A stretch of 64,000 bases of DNA. Origin: Aedes albopictus (taxonomy: Eukaryota; Arthropoda; Insecta; Diptera; Culicidae). Position 1 is the first letter of the stretch, and every line of letters begins with the position of its first letter. The translations under genes were made by a program, and so were the position numbers. Of this stretch, positions 43,463-55,234 are shown piece by piece. The DNA lies in the NCBI RefSeq assembly GCF_035046485.1, contig NC_085136.1, positions 220,786,853 to 220,850,852 of the forward strand. The letters are read 5' to 3'. Below the pieces are notes generated by a model. It did not search any database. It was not told the origin of the DNA and worked only from the letters and a program-made list of their open reading frames with translations.

Positions 43463-43989
43463 TGGAGTTTTGGTGCGGTTGCGATTTTTGATTGTTGGTT
43501 TTTTGATATTTGTTTAATGCGAGGATTTTTCGCGTTTTAATTTTCCTCGATTGTTCATGTCTGGCTAAAGGCTGATTGACGTGTGGTTTCACTGAATTCT
43601 GACCAAGGTGATATATACAGGAGGGTCTGTAATAGTGCTTTCTGTAAAACCACGGATATGAAAAAAATACATTTGGGTATGTGTATCAAATGACAAATAA
43701 ATTTCCAACGGAAAATCAATACGAAACTAAGACTTTATATATTAATCTACAAACGAAAACAAAATAAGTGAGCCTCCGGTATCGGAATTTGTTCAGCACA
43801 AACAAACTCTTTCAAAACAAAAGCATAATTTTACTGGATTCCAGTTTTGTCCGTTCAGTTGTAGTCAGGGAGTCATGTTGGTTGGGTAAAACAATTAATT
43901 TGGCAAGTGAGTTTATATTTATGTTTCAGGTGCATCTGAAACATCAACAGGGTTCATTACAGTTTCACGATTTCAATCCATGTTGAACT
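43463..43989. other. No gene recognised (possible intron)
   Basis: AT-rich sequence upstream, in transcript sense, of the candidate exon. Nothing recognisable is seen. Confidence 0.35.
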
Positions 43990-44320
43990 CTTAAGTATAT
44001 GTAGATCTATGTGATCTAGGTGTCCATATTGGCAGAATAATCAGACCAAAATCCAATATCCAACCTTAGCTTCAAACCAAAGGTGATATCTGTACTGCTG
44101 TACGCCAGTGAAATGTGGTGTGTATCATTTGCGAGCACTCAACGGCTGTTTGTCTTCATTGACCAATGCTGGCGGTATGATGATTTCACAACTGGATCTC
44201 CAACGCTGACTTCTTAAAAAGCCCAAAGCGACAGAGATTCAGGAGCGAAAGTGCAGGTGGGACACACTCTACGCAGAGACGAAAATGAAATCTGGTAACA
44301 AATTTTAAGGTTTTGGACCT
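43990..44320 (+). pseudogene. RTE-like ORF2 C-terminal fragment
   Basis: Frames read LLYASEMWCVSFAS near 44095-44135, LFVFIDQCWRYDD, and GHTLRRDENEIWQQ near 44265-44300. These are the C-terminal motifs of the RTE-like family seen elsewhere here. Stops interrupt it. It is an isolated 3' fragment. Confidence 0.75.
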
Positions 44321-45859
44321 CGAATAGAAGATTAGTTTCGTTGTATAAATTCAAATAATTTTCAACATATGTAACGCACATCTCAGGGCAAACTGCTCTG
44401 TTAAACATGCATATTGCACGCAGTAATATCACATTTTTTGTATTAACCCTTCCCTAAAGGCTTGTTGAAACAATGAAATCATTAAGCTGTGTCATAAATT
44501 ACGCATTACGAGATCCAATCCGTTTTTTCCCCTGTAGGTTATAATATTCTCGACAGTAGTAGTGTGAGGGTATGTGCAGCATTCAGCATGCACCAAAAAG
44601 GATTGAACGACGGCTTGTCGGCGGCGGCCGAAACGGCCACCATCCGAGAGGATATTAATTGCTGTATCGCACGGGATAAAGCACAATGAGTACAAATTTG
44701 TGGCATTGTCCCAAACTGGCCCGAAGTCATCGCGGTCATTTAGGGAGGTTTATTCGCGGAAATACACGGGCGATTTTTGCGCTTATTTTCTTTCACACTG
44801 TTTGATAGAAACAGCGGCATATTTTGGTTTCGATGATGGGAAGGTGGGGAGTGGTGAGTCAATTGAGGTTGTTCTTTGAAGTTCATAAATCTTGTGCTGA
44901 TTAATGGCTACCGCTGACGGGGAAGAATTTAATTATTTGCAAATACGTTTCTGTGGGATGAAATAAAATAATTACAACCGATAATTATTGTGACAATAAG
45001 TGTAGACGAAGATATAAACAATGCTCGTCTGGACCGCTCAATTCATATTGAAATTCAATGAACTGAATTTTCTTCGCTTAAGTGAATTGTTGGGAAATGT
45101 TTTTGATTGAAGATGGTATATCATGACATTCGTGTTGAGTTAACTGTTCAACAAATTCCACAGGCAAGAGAAGATAATTGTCAGACAGAGGAAGCACAAA
45201 ACAAGCAACAAAGAAGGCGCAACGATTATTTTTTATCCAAACTGGTAACATATAATGACAAGATCTCGATTTTTTTTTGTTGGAGACAGAAGAGCAGAAT
45301 TTTTGCGTACTTTTCAACTGGTGAATAATCGATTTTTTCTAACCCAGAATCGAAACTGTTTGATCGTAGATCTTCAACAGCGTTGTAGTGCTCATCAACT
45401 CGAAGTTATCGCTCGGAAATCGCAATGCAAGGCTTAAAAAATCTCTAAACTCGTGGTCTACGATCTTTATCTTATTCTGTTCAAGTTGGGACAAACTTTG
45501 ATTCAGTGCCACAGGTAGGGGCCTGGAACCACAGTGTTGTGAAGCCCCTTCATTATTCTTAACACTTAACCTGATTTACAGCTCTTTTTGTCCACTAATA
45601 TCGAACAGGTTGCCTTTTGCGCTGCTGTCACTTTTCTACTCTGTCCATGGTAGAATGATGAACACGAGGATATTGATGTGTGGCTCTTGTTCCTTTTTCC
45701 AGTCCGATTGGGGGTCCATTATGAGTTGCCGTTTAGCCGATATTCATGTTTCCGGGTCCGTTTGAGCCATGGGCTCAGAAGAGGGTCAGGTGTCAGCAGA
45801 AAAAATCCAAACTCAGGGGATCCACGGACATTATGGAGGCTGTAAGCTGTTGGAGGCAC
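44321..45859. other. 1.5 kb without a recognised gene
   Basis: AT-rich DNA with short frames without domains. The first part of the plus-strand frame from 45746 also lies here and is not homologous to the RTE-like family until about 45860. Confidence 0.4.
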
Positions 45860-47710
45860 CAGCAGATGAACGAAAACGGCTTACGACTCATTGATTTCGC
45901 CGCCTCCAAAAATATGGCCATACGTAGAACCTTTTTCCAACACAGCCTCCCTTATCGTTACACCTGGAGATCACCACAGCAGACGGAATCTCAAATCGAC
46001 CACGTTCTGATTGACGGACGGCACTCCTCCGACATTATCGACGTCAGGACCTATCGTGGCGCCAACATCGACTCCGACCACTATCTGGTGATGGTCAAAC
46101 TGCGCCCAAAACTCTCCGGCATCAACAATGTACGGTACCGGCGACCGCCACGGTACAACCTAGAGCGACTGAAGCAATCGGATGTCGCCTCAGCATACGC
46201 GCAGTATCTCGAAGCCGCGTTGCCAGACGAGGGCGAGCTGGATGAGACCCCTCTAGAGGACTGCTGGAGTACAGTGAAAGCAGCCATCAACGACGCAGCC
46301 GAGAGCACCATCGGGTACGTGGAACGGAATCGACGAAACGAATGGTCCGACGAAGAGTGCAGAACGGTTTTGGAGGAGAAGAATGCAGCGAGGGCGGTAA
46401 TGCTGCAGCAAGGGACACGACAGAACGTGGAACGTTATGAACAGAAGCGGAAACAGCAGACCCGCCTCTTTCGGGAGAAAAAGCGCCGCCTGGAAGAAGC
46501 GGAGTGTGAAGAAATGGAACTGCTGTGCCGTTTCCAAGAAACACGGAAGTTCTATCAGCAGCTCAACGCATCCCGCAACGGCTTCGTGCCGCGAGCCGAA
46601 ATATGCTGGGATAAAGACGAAGGCCTCTTGACGGACGGACGTGAGGTGATCGAAAGGTGGAAGCAGCACCCCGATCAGCACCTGAACGGCGTGGAGAACG
46701 TAGGCTCGGAAGGCCAAGGCAACGGAGGAAACGACGACGCCAGTGCAGCGGAGGACGGAAATGAACCAACTCCCACGCTGAGGGAAGTTAAGGATGCCAT
46801 TCACCAGCTCAAAACCAACAAAGCAGCTGGTAAGGATGGTATCGCAGCTGAACTCATCAAGATGGGCCCAGAAAAGTTGGCCACCTGTTTGCATCGGCTG
46901 ATAGTCTGGATCTGGGAAACCGAACAGCTACCGGAGGAGTGGAAGGAAGGGCTAATCTTCCCCATTCACAAGAAAGGCGACCATTTGGAATGTGAGAACT
47001 TCAGGGCGATCACTGTTTTGAATGCTGCCTACAAAGTGCTATCCCAGATCATCTTCCGTCGTCTGTCACCTAAAACAAAGGAGTTCGTGGGAAGTTATCA
47101 AGCTGGCTTCATCGACGGCCGGTCGACAACGGACCAGATCTTTACCGTACGCAAATCCTCCAGAAATGCCGTGAATACCAGGTCCCAACGCATCACCTGT
47201 TCATCGACTTCAAAGCGGCATACGACAGTATCGACCGCGCAGAGCTATGGAGAATCATGGACGAAAACGGCTTTCCTGAGAAGCTGACTAGACTGATTAA
47301 AGCAACGATGGACGGTGTGCAAAACTGCGTAAGGGTTTCGGGTGAACTATCTAGTTCATTCGAATCTCGCCGGGGACTGCGACAAGGTGATGGACTCTCA
47401 TGCCTACTCTTCAACATCGCTCTGGAAGGTGTGATGCGACCAGCCGGGGAACGATTTTCACAAAATCCGGACAATTTGTGTGCTTTGCGGACGACATGGA
47501 CATTATTGCCAGAACATTTGGAACGGTGGCAGAGCTGTACACCCGCCTGAAACGCGAAGCAGCAAAGATCGGACTGGTGGTGAATGCCTCAAAAACAACG
47601 TCAGGGCGCCGACGTACCGGAAGCTCTTTCCCATCCGGAAACGCCGGGTCGACTCTGGCATCTTGGAATGGATATATACGAAGAGCTCCAGAACGTTCGA
47701 TGCCCAGCTA
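45860..47710 (+). pseudogene. RTE-like ORF2 (endonuclease C-terminal half, RT)
   Basis: The frame begins inside the endonuclease (MNENGLRLIDFAASKN, TWRSPQQTESQIDHVLIDG, ANIDSDHYLV). A long charged linker (45746-47287 is open for 513 codons in all) leads to RT with NKAAGKDGIAAELIK, PIHKKGDHLECENFRAI and YQAGFIDGRSTTDQIF. A frameshift near 47160 leads to FIDFKAAYDS, then RRGLRQGDGLSC and, after another shift near 47460, the catalytic FADDMDI at 47482-47502. It is truncated at both ends: no N-terminal endonuclease, and it stops near 47710 where another element begins. This is the best-preserved copy of the family in the window. Confidence 0.88.
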
Positions 47711-49080
47711 AATCCGCTGGTAGCCGAGGCCCCGTCCGTGGGGACGTTCCTCACACCGGAACTGGCGGACAACCCTCGGCGCCGGGGGGAGATCTGGAAG
47801 AGTCATGTAGTAAGGTCCCTATACCTACTACTCTGGACGACGTGCGATATGAAGGTTTCAAGCGGGACGCGACGGACTCCACCCGCTACCCCGAAGGACA
47901 ACGTGGGAATCCAAGCAAGCACTGCCCAAACGCTGACTCCAGACACTCCGTCCATCCTAGATTTACCAGTGAGCCACCTACAAGCACTCCATTAAACCCG
48001 GACGGCATGTCCAGCTGCTCATCAAGTCCTCCGTTCACTGTACCCAACCTAAGCAGCTCACCCAGCCCAGCCCAGCGCACCAGCCTCCGGAATATTCCGG
48101 TATTCAACAAGTCCAATACTCGAGCCCGAAATCCGCGAAGAAACAGGACAGACAACAACATCCCTTTTTTCCGCCGCGGGTCATCCCTGCCTTTGGTGGG
48201 TCCACTGCCAGGACTTGTCACTGGTGGGGCTCTGTTTTGTTCGAGCACTAACTCCAATTCCAGCTGGACGTCACAAGTAAGACCCATCCACTCTGTCCCG
48301 GCGCTGCCCAAGCCGGCCAAGTTTAATCTACAATGGAACATAAATGGTTTGTGAATGACTTTCTGGGCAATAGCCCTTCAGGAGATGAACAAAATTACAG
48401 TGGAACAGCTGAACCGCTCCCACCTTGCGGATTGGGCGACATACAACAGAGATTTTCAACCTCTGGTTCAAGCCTCTAGCCCGAAAGACATAACTGAGTT
48501 CACCGCCGTTCTCACCCAGACAGCGATCCCGTCTATCCCAAAATCCGGGAATAGACCAGGCCGCAAGGCCCTAAGTCTACGTTCCATATAAAGGGGGGGG
48601 AGGGGGGTGGGGTCTGAGATGGCCAAATTTTGGTCTACGTGGTTTATGAACAGCCCCTAAGTAACCAATTCCGATTCGCAAAACCGTCCGGATCTTAGGA
48701 GTTACTGTCGACTGTAAATTAAGCTTCAAACATCACTTCGATGTAGTTAGGGCCAGCTGCCAAAGCCGTCTTAATCTAGTTAAATCGCTCTTTAGTTCTC
48801 ACCGAACTAACAACCGAAAGATCCGGCTTCGTGTGGCTGCCGCTACCATCGACAATCGGCTACTGTATGGTCTGGCTGTGGATAACCTGATAAATACCCT
48901 TTCGCCGGTATACAACCGGTATATTAGAGCTATTACCGGACTCCTCCCAGCCACACCGGCCGACGTTGCCTGCGTTGAGGCTGGTCTACTGCCCTTTCGC
49001 TACCGCATTATTCCAGCCCTCTGTTGCAAGTCTGTTTCTCTGTGGTTGAACGTTGGCTATTTTTTTCAATTGATTAAGCC
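47711..49080 (+). pseudogene. Non-LTR element remnant (Jockey/I/Loner-type), internally deleted
   Basis: A Pro/Ser-rich frame ends KFNLQWNINGL at about 48320-48354, the typical start of a non-LTR endonuclease. IALQEMN, EQLNRSHLADW and SSPKDITEFTAVLTQTAIPSIPKSG follow in shifting frames to 48590. After a G-rich break, RT-end motifs appear at 48690-49060: VDCKLSFKHHFD, NNRKIRLRVAAATIDNRLLYG and LSPVYNRYIRAITGLLP. The RT core between them is missing. The clade is uncertain. The 256-codon frame at 47584-48354 mixes the end of the RTE-like copy with this element and is not a gene. Confidence 0.72.
48590..48616. repeat. G-rich tract
   Basis: Runs of 8, 6 and 4 G residues in 25 bases mark the break inside the non-LTR remnant. 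A similar G-rich tract is at 16130-16150. Confidence 0.7.
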
Positions 49081-49190
49081 TTTGTACAGTAATGCATAAT
49101 TTCAATTCAGCTTTCATTACTATTATAAAGCAACAATTCAGCTTGCATACATGCAATTTGCATGCGTGTTGGCGACATGTTACGCTGTTA

Positions 49191-49320
49191 GTACACAGGG
49201 TCAAATATTTGTCCAAAACCAATGCTTAAACATCTTGTTTGACTCGATCAAATTTTTATTAGTGTCAAACTGATGTTGTTTCGTGAGTTCTTTGCTTGTC
49301 AAATATTTGACCTTGTGTAC
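49191..49320. mobile_element. 130-bp MITE, TA target
   Basis: Ends GTACACA(G/A)GGTCAAATATTTG are inverted and flanked by TA on both sides (49189-49190, 49321-49322). Confidence 0.82.
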
Positions 49321-49329
49321 TACAGGCCT

Positions 49330-49576
49330 TATTGCTAGTTGGATAACGAAGCCCGGAATAAATCGGACGCCGGTTCAACACACGCCTGGAAGGTGCTGCG
49401 GATCAATCTTGATGTGTCACGCTCTGTATCATCTTGGAGCAAATCAATGCATTCCAAGAGTGGTGTATATTGATAACGAAAATGCTTTCAACTCTCTCAA
49501 TTACGGAAACATGTGGAGAGCCCTCAGGCGCCATGAGAAACTCATCGGCCTCATTAAAGCCCAGTACATGGTCACT
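49330..49576 (+). pseudogene. Non-LTR reverse transcriptase fragment
   Basis: The frame reads CIPRVVYIDNENAFNSLNYGNMW, then LIGLIKAQY at 49440-49570. This resembles RT domain A, with an Asn in place of the usual Lys/Arg after the catalytic Asp region. A short fragment only, cut by the foldback that starts near 49577. Confidence 0.65.
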
Positions 49577-50327
49577 AAGGTGGCCTACACTTATATGAAA
49601 AATAAATTTCTAAAAATGTCAAGTATTACCTCCTAAATCAGCTGTTTTGCACTCCCAGAAGCTACGTTCAAAATTTGAGCAAAATCGGTTGAGCCTAAGG
49701 GGGCGCTTCAAGCGTTTTGAAGTTTGTATGGGAAAACTTGGGCAAATGTATGCAGAAATTTTAAGTTTTCGAATTTTTCCGCTAGGTGGCGCTGTAAGCG
49801 TTCAATAATCAAACCCTTTGGTATTATTGTAGGTGATTATATACCAAACAACTTTGTCGAAGACCGCAAAGTGATCCAACGTCCGTGAGAAAATTTATAC
49901 CCTAGGTAAAGTGAGGATAATCTTTATTTTTGTTTTTCCAATACATGTAAAGGAATAATATCAATAATGAAATCTCAATAATTTGTCTAGGGTATAACTT
50001 TTTTTTACAGCCGTCGGATCACTCCGCGGTCTTCGACAAAGTTGTTTGGCAAATAGTCACCTACAATAATACCAAAGGCTTTATTTATTGAACGCTTACA
50101 GCGCCACCTAGCGGCAAAATTCAAAAACTTAAAAATTCTGCATACTTTTGGCCAAGTTTCCCCATACAAACTCCTAGCGTTTTGAGCGCCCCCTTAGGCT
50201 CAACCGATTTTGCTTAAATTTTGAAGGTAGCTTCTGGGAGTCCAAAACAACTGATTTAGGAGGTAAGACTTGGCATTTTTTTTTCTAAATTTTTGTTTTT
50301 CATACAAGTGTGGGCCTGGGTCACCCT
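49577..50327. mobile_element. Foldback element 3 (~750 bp)
   Basis: Inverted arms of about 300 bp share TTACCTCCTAAATCAG, CCCAGAAGCTAC, CCTAAGGGGGCGC, CGCTAGGTGGCGCTG and a GTCTTCGACAAAGTTGTTTGG block. The right end (GGCCTGGGTCACCCT) is better preserved than the left. No clear target duplication. No coding capacity. Confidence 0.8.
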
Positions 50328-51879
50328 AATGGCTACACTACATATAAAAATTTGAGCTGTCTTGAAAATATTATCTCAAATTATCAACTTTATCATAATT
50401 GGATTATTGATCAGGATGGTCTCACATGCTAGCAACTTTTACACACTCCACACTTCCCCATCAAACAATCATGCCAAAAGTCTTACCTTCCACACATTAA
50501 CCATCAAAATCATGTTAATGTTTGCAAAATAAACCGAACGTTAGCAAACCCTTCTAAAGTCCGATTCCCTCACAACAAATGCGATACAAAATGATCCTTT
50601 GCTGCTCCACGTCAGTCTAGGATTTCCCCCTCAGACTTGTGGGAACTTAATGTATTAGAACATTTTGTGTTGAGCAAACGAGGAAACGGCGGAGATGTGT
50701 ATGTTGGTTATTCAACACTTCTCAACTGTATAAGTATCATAATTATAAAGCATCATCATTACCATCACCATCCCCATCGTGGTCTTCCTTGCCATTGCCA
50801 CACAATACCCCAAACCCCCTCTGGCACACGTTCATCATTGTGATAATCATTCTCCTCTGAAAAGACCACCCAAAGCGTGTGCCTTTGACGTAGGGAAACC
50901 CTTTTCTGCTGCCGAGGCAGCAACGCACCCACAACTATTAGGGTGGATGGGGCAAAACGTGGCTCTAGTCTGATAACTCACCACTACCAATGATTAGCAA
51001 TTATTTGACCGAATGTTTACGAAAATTTGGCAATTCATTTTGCTAGGAAGTTCAACTCAGAAAAAAATCAGAAATATTTCTCGAGCATATTCAATATTAT
51101 GTGACCGACGGAAATGTTTTTTCACCGCTATAGTGCATTCAACATCAATTTCCCTCCGACGTAGCTTCCAGAGCACAAAAACAACGTGCCAAATATGCTT
51201 CTTGTGGAATTTGTTTGCCACTCGGTCGAAGGGTAGTTCCGCATTCGGGCCTTCTGCTGGTGGCGGATGGATGATACGGGGGAGTGATTATCATTATTGC
51301 TATTGCTAAATGTGAGCCATTAAATTTAATGTGAGTTAATTTTCAAGCAAACACTTACTCACACACACACCCACACACACACACACACACTGACACACTC
51401 TATACCTCTGCAAACGAGATAGCAAAATTATCCAGGAGTCAGAAAGTCACGACTCGTCGGGAGTTTGGCGGCTGTTTTGAGGTGAAAAACGTGTTTTTGT
51501 TCGAAGAGGACGTCAAAAGTTTTGAACTTACTTAGTTGGATTGCACGTTAGTATTTTAAGGTATGGAGCTTCACACTGTGAACTAAAACTGATGGAAATT
51601 TAAGTTTTCGTATTGCTTATATTGGACACAAATGTCAACTTATTTGGTAAAGTATCTTTATTAAAATATAATATTGCTGATATGTAAGATGCTGCTTAAG
51701 TATATTAATGTAGAATTAAAGGTCTTACAGCAGATTACCTGATTGTGTACCTAAATGTCAAAGAAAAATCACAAAATTGCAAAACTAAGATTTTCTATCG
51801 ACTGATTAGCCGAGCAGATGATTTGGAACGATGATAGAGCTGTGCACCAGCCTTATTTAGTTTTTTTTATTTTTATAAA
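50328..51879. other. 1.5 kb without a recognised gene
   Basis: Short frames only. A CAT/CAC-rich stretch lies at 50750-50790 and a (CA)n run at 51360-51390. Nothing else is recognised. Confidence 0.4.
51360..51390. repeat. (CA)n microsatellite
   Basis: About fifteen CA units with one interruption. Confidence 0.95.
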
Positions 51880-52319
51880 AACTACATAAGAAATCTCTTG
51901 AGGAATTTCACAGGATTATTCTTAGACAAAATATTTCACCGAAAATTTTTCTATGATTTCTGGTAGGCATTCGTTCCCTACAAACCCTACAAACAAAAGT
52001 TTTGCAATTCTATTAGAAAATGTTCTGAAAATTCAACCAGCAAAACAGTAAAATATTTGCATGCAAAATTTTAGTAGTCCTGACTGGTATTTATCTCAAC
52101 ATTCTTCCCAAACAATCTTCCAAAGGTTTTCTAGCTTTTTAAAAACATACCAGGGAATATTCCAGTATTTAGATTTTCAGAGATTCATCTTTCACAAAAT
52201 TTACAAGCATTTTTTGAGAACTTTCCCAATAAAGTATTCACCAAGAGAACATCTGGAATTCCTCCAAGAGCTTCCCTATAATTGCACCAGGAGTTATTTT
52301 GGAAATACTCTCTTATCCT

Positions 52320-55234
52320 TCATCCAGCCAACGTACATTTTCCACTTTTGGAAAAGCACAAAAATGGTCATAACTTTTTGTTTTTCAATAGATTTTGATG
52401 AAATTTTCACAACTTCTCGAAAAACTCTTCTAATTTATGATGCCAGGGACGTGGGTGCCTGGTCCACATGGTTCCGGAGTTATTCCGGATTGTCTTGGGA
52501 TACCAAAATTGGCCACATACTTTGCGCAACGTATATCTCAAGATCCCGATGAGGTAGAAGTATAGTGTCCTCGACGAATTTGTTCAGCAGGTTAAGAACT
52601 AACTAGCATCGGCGACTTTGGTTCGCGATTCGGCCGCTAGGCGGCACCAGTGTCAAAAATGTTCAAACCCTTATATCTCAGCAACCTGATAAGATAGAAT
52701 GATGATGTCTTCGGCAAAATTCTTCAGCAAGCTCAGAACTATCTGATAATAAAGTCTTTGGTTTGGGATTTATCCGATAGGTGGCGCATTGTGTCTGAAA
52801 AATTCAAACATGTATATCTGGATACCCTAATGAGGTACAAGCATGCCGTTTTCAGCAAAGTTGTTCAACAGGCTAAGAGCTATCTGGCAATGGCGTCTTT
52901 GTTTCGAGAATCGTCTGCTAGGTGGCGCCTGTGTCAAAAATCTTCAATCTTCCATATCTCAGAATCCTGATAAGATAGAATGATGCCGTCTTCAACAAAG
53001 TTCTTCAGTAAGCTAAAAACTGTCTGCAAATTGTTCCGAAAATTAAGAGGAAGTAAGACGTATCTGGTGTCCTTGGTTCTGATATTATTCGATAGGTTCC
53101 GTCTAGTATTAAGAAAATATTTGTATGAACATCCTAATGAACAAGAAGTATTCCATTTTCAGCGTAGTTGTTCAACAAGCTAAGAGCCATTTGGCAGGAT
53201 AGTAGACGGTCGAGTACGGTGGTACAAGATGAAAAACTTTAACACCGTCTTTGACCCCCCGCAGATAAAGTTTGTCGCCCTAGAATATTGCTTCTTTTGC
53301 TCCGTTTTTTCTTCCGGGAATGTCTCCGGGAATTTCTACAGGAACTCTTCTGGGATTTTTTCCAGGAATTTCTCCGGGAATTCCACTGGGAATTCATCCA
53401 AGAATTCCACTGAAAATTCCTCAAGAATTTCCTCAGGTAATCTTCCGGGAATTCTTCTAGGACATCCTCCAGAAGTTCCTCCGGGGATTCCTCCGGAAAT
53501 TGCCCCATGATCTCATCTAGGACTCCCATCAGGAACTCTTTCAGGAATTCCTTCGGCAAATTCTGCAGGAATTCTTCTGGAAAATTTTCCAGGAATTCCA
53601 CCGTATTTGTTTTTCCAAGATTATGTCCGGAAATTTTACTGAGAATTTCCCCAGGAATTCGTCCATGAGTGCCTCTGGAAATTCCTTCAAGAACTCCTCC
53701 GAGAATTTTTTCAGCAATTCCTCCGGGATGTTCTATCAGAAGGCCGGCTCCAGAGGCACGTTATCCTCCATTTGGGACTTGGGAATTTTCTGGGAATTCT
53801 TCCAGGAATCTCTTCAGAAAGTCTTCCGTGATTTTTCCGGGATTCCTCCGGGATTTTCTCCAGGAATTCCTCCGATAATGTCTCCAAGAATTTCTCCAGG
53901 AAATCCTCCAGGAATTGTTTTGGGAATTTCTTCTGGAAGCCTTCCAGAAAATCCTCCAAAATCTTTCAGGAATTCCTCCGGGAACTCTTCTAAAATTCCT
54001 CCGTGAATTTTTATACGAACCTTCGGGATTTTATCAGAAGAATTTCTGCAGATTTTCCCGGACAATTTCATTAAAAAATTTCCGAAGCAATTCCCGGAGA
54101 TATTCTTGGAGGAACTCCTGCAAAAATTCTCGGAGAAATCCAGCCTGGAGAAATTCTTGATGGAATTCATAAGGAAAATCCCGCAGTAATTCATTTCCCG
54201 GAGGAACTCATGGAGGTATTCCTGGGAAAATTCTCTGAGGAAATCCGCAGGAATTCTTGGAGAACTCCTAGAGAAATTTCCATAAGAATTCCTGGGGAAA
54301 TTACCGAAAATATTCCTGAAGGACCCTATGCAGGCGTTCCTGATGTGTGTCCTAGAGGAAATCCTGGAAAATTTCTCAGAGAGATTCCTAGAGAAATTGC
54401 CGGAGAAATTCTTGGAAAAATCCCGGAAAATTTCCTGTAGAAATTCCCGGAAGAAAAAACGAAGCAACATTGTGAGGTGACTAAATTTGTCTGCAGGGGT
54501 CAAAAGCGGTGTAGCGAATAATATAGCGAATAAATCACGAATCAAAGACTCAACTATCAGCCAGTTTTTAGCTTGCTGAAGAACTTTGTTGAAGACGGCA
54601 TCATTCTATCTTATCAGGATTATGAGATATAGAATTTTGAAGATTTTTGACACTGGCGCCACCTAGCAGACGATTCTCGAAACAAAGACGCCATTGCCAG
54701 AAAACGGCATGCTTGTACCTCATTAGGGTATCCAGATATACGTGTTTGAATTTTTTAGACACAATGCGCCACCTAGCGGATACATCCCAAACCAAAGACT
54801 TTACTATCAGATAGTTCTGAGCTTGCTGAATAATTTTTCCCAAGACAGCATCATTCTATCTTATCAGGTTTCTGAGATATAAGGGTTTGAACATTTTTGA
54901 CACTGGCACTGCCTAGCGGCCGAATCGCGAACCAAAGTCGCCGATGCTAGTTAGTTCTTAACCTGCTGAACAAATTCGCCGAGGACACTATACTTCTACC
55001 TCATCGGGATCTTGAGATATACGTTGCGCAAAGTATGTGGCCAATTTTGGTACCCCAAGACAATCCGGAATAACTCCGGAACTATGTGGACCAGGCACCC
55101 ACGTCCCCGGCATCATAAAGTAGGAGAGTTTTTCGGGAAGTTGTGAAAATTTCATCAAAATCCATTGAAAAACAAAAAAGTTATGACAATTTTTGTGCTT
55201 TTCCGAAGGTGGAAAATGTACGTTGGCTGGATGA
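52320..55234. repeat. 2.9-kb palindrome with 140-bp tandem units and minisatellite centre
   Basis: Left arm (52320-53270) and right arm (54470-55234) are inverted copies. Both start TCATCCAGCCAACGTACATT at the outside and share a CACGT(C)CC..GGCATCAT block. Inside each arm are tandem ~140-bp units: GGTGGCGC at 52641, 52782 and 52922, each with a CTTCGGCAAA.TTCTTCAGC block. The centre (53270-54470) is degenerate 23-bp-type repeat that itself turns from plus to minus orientation. It may be a foldback transposon. No duplication was found at its ends. Confidence 0.82.

Noticed and set aside
47584..48354. 256-codon Pro/Ser-rich protein
   Set aside because: The frame straddles the end of an RTE-like copy and the start of another non-LTR endonuclease, so it is a chance fusion of two retroelement remnants.
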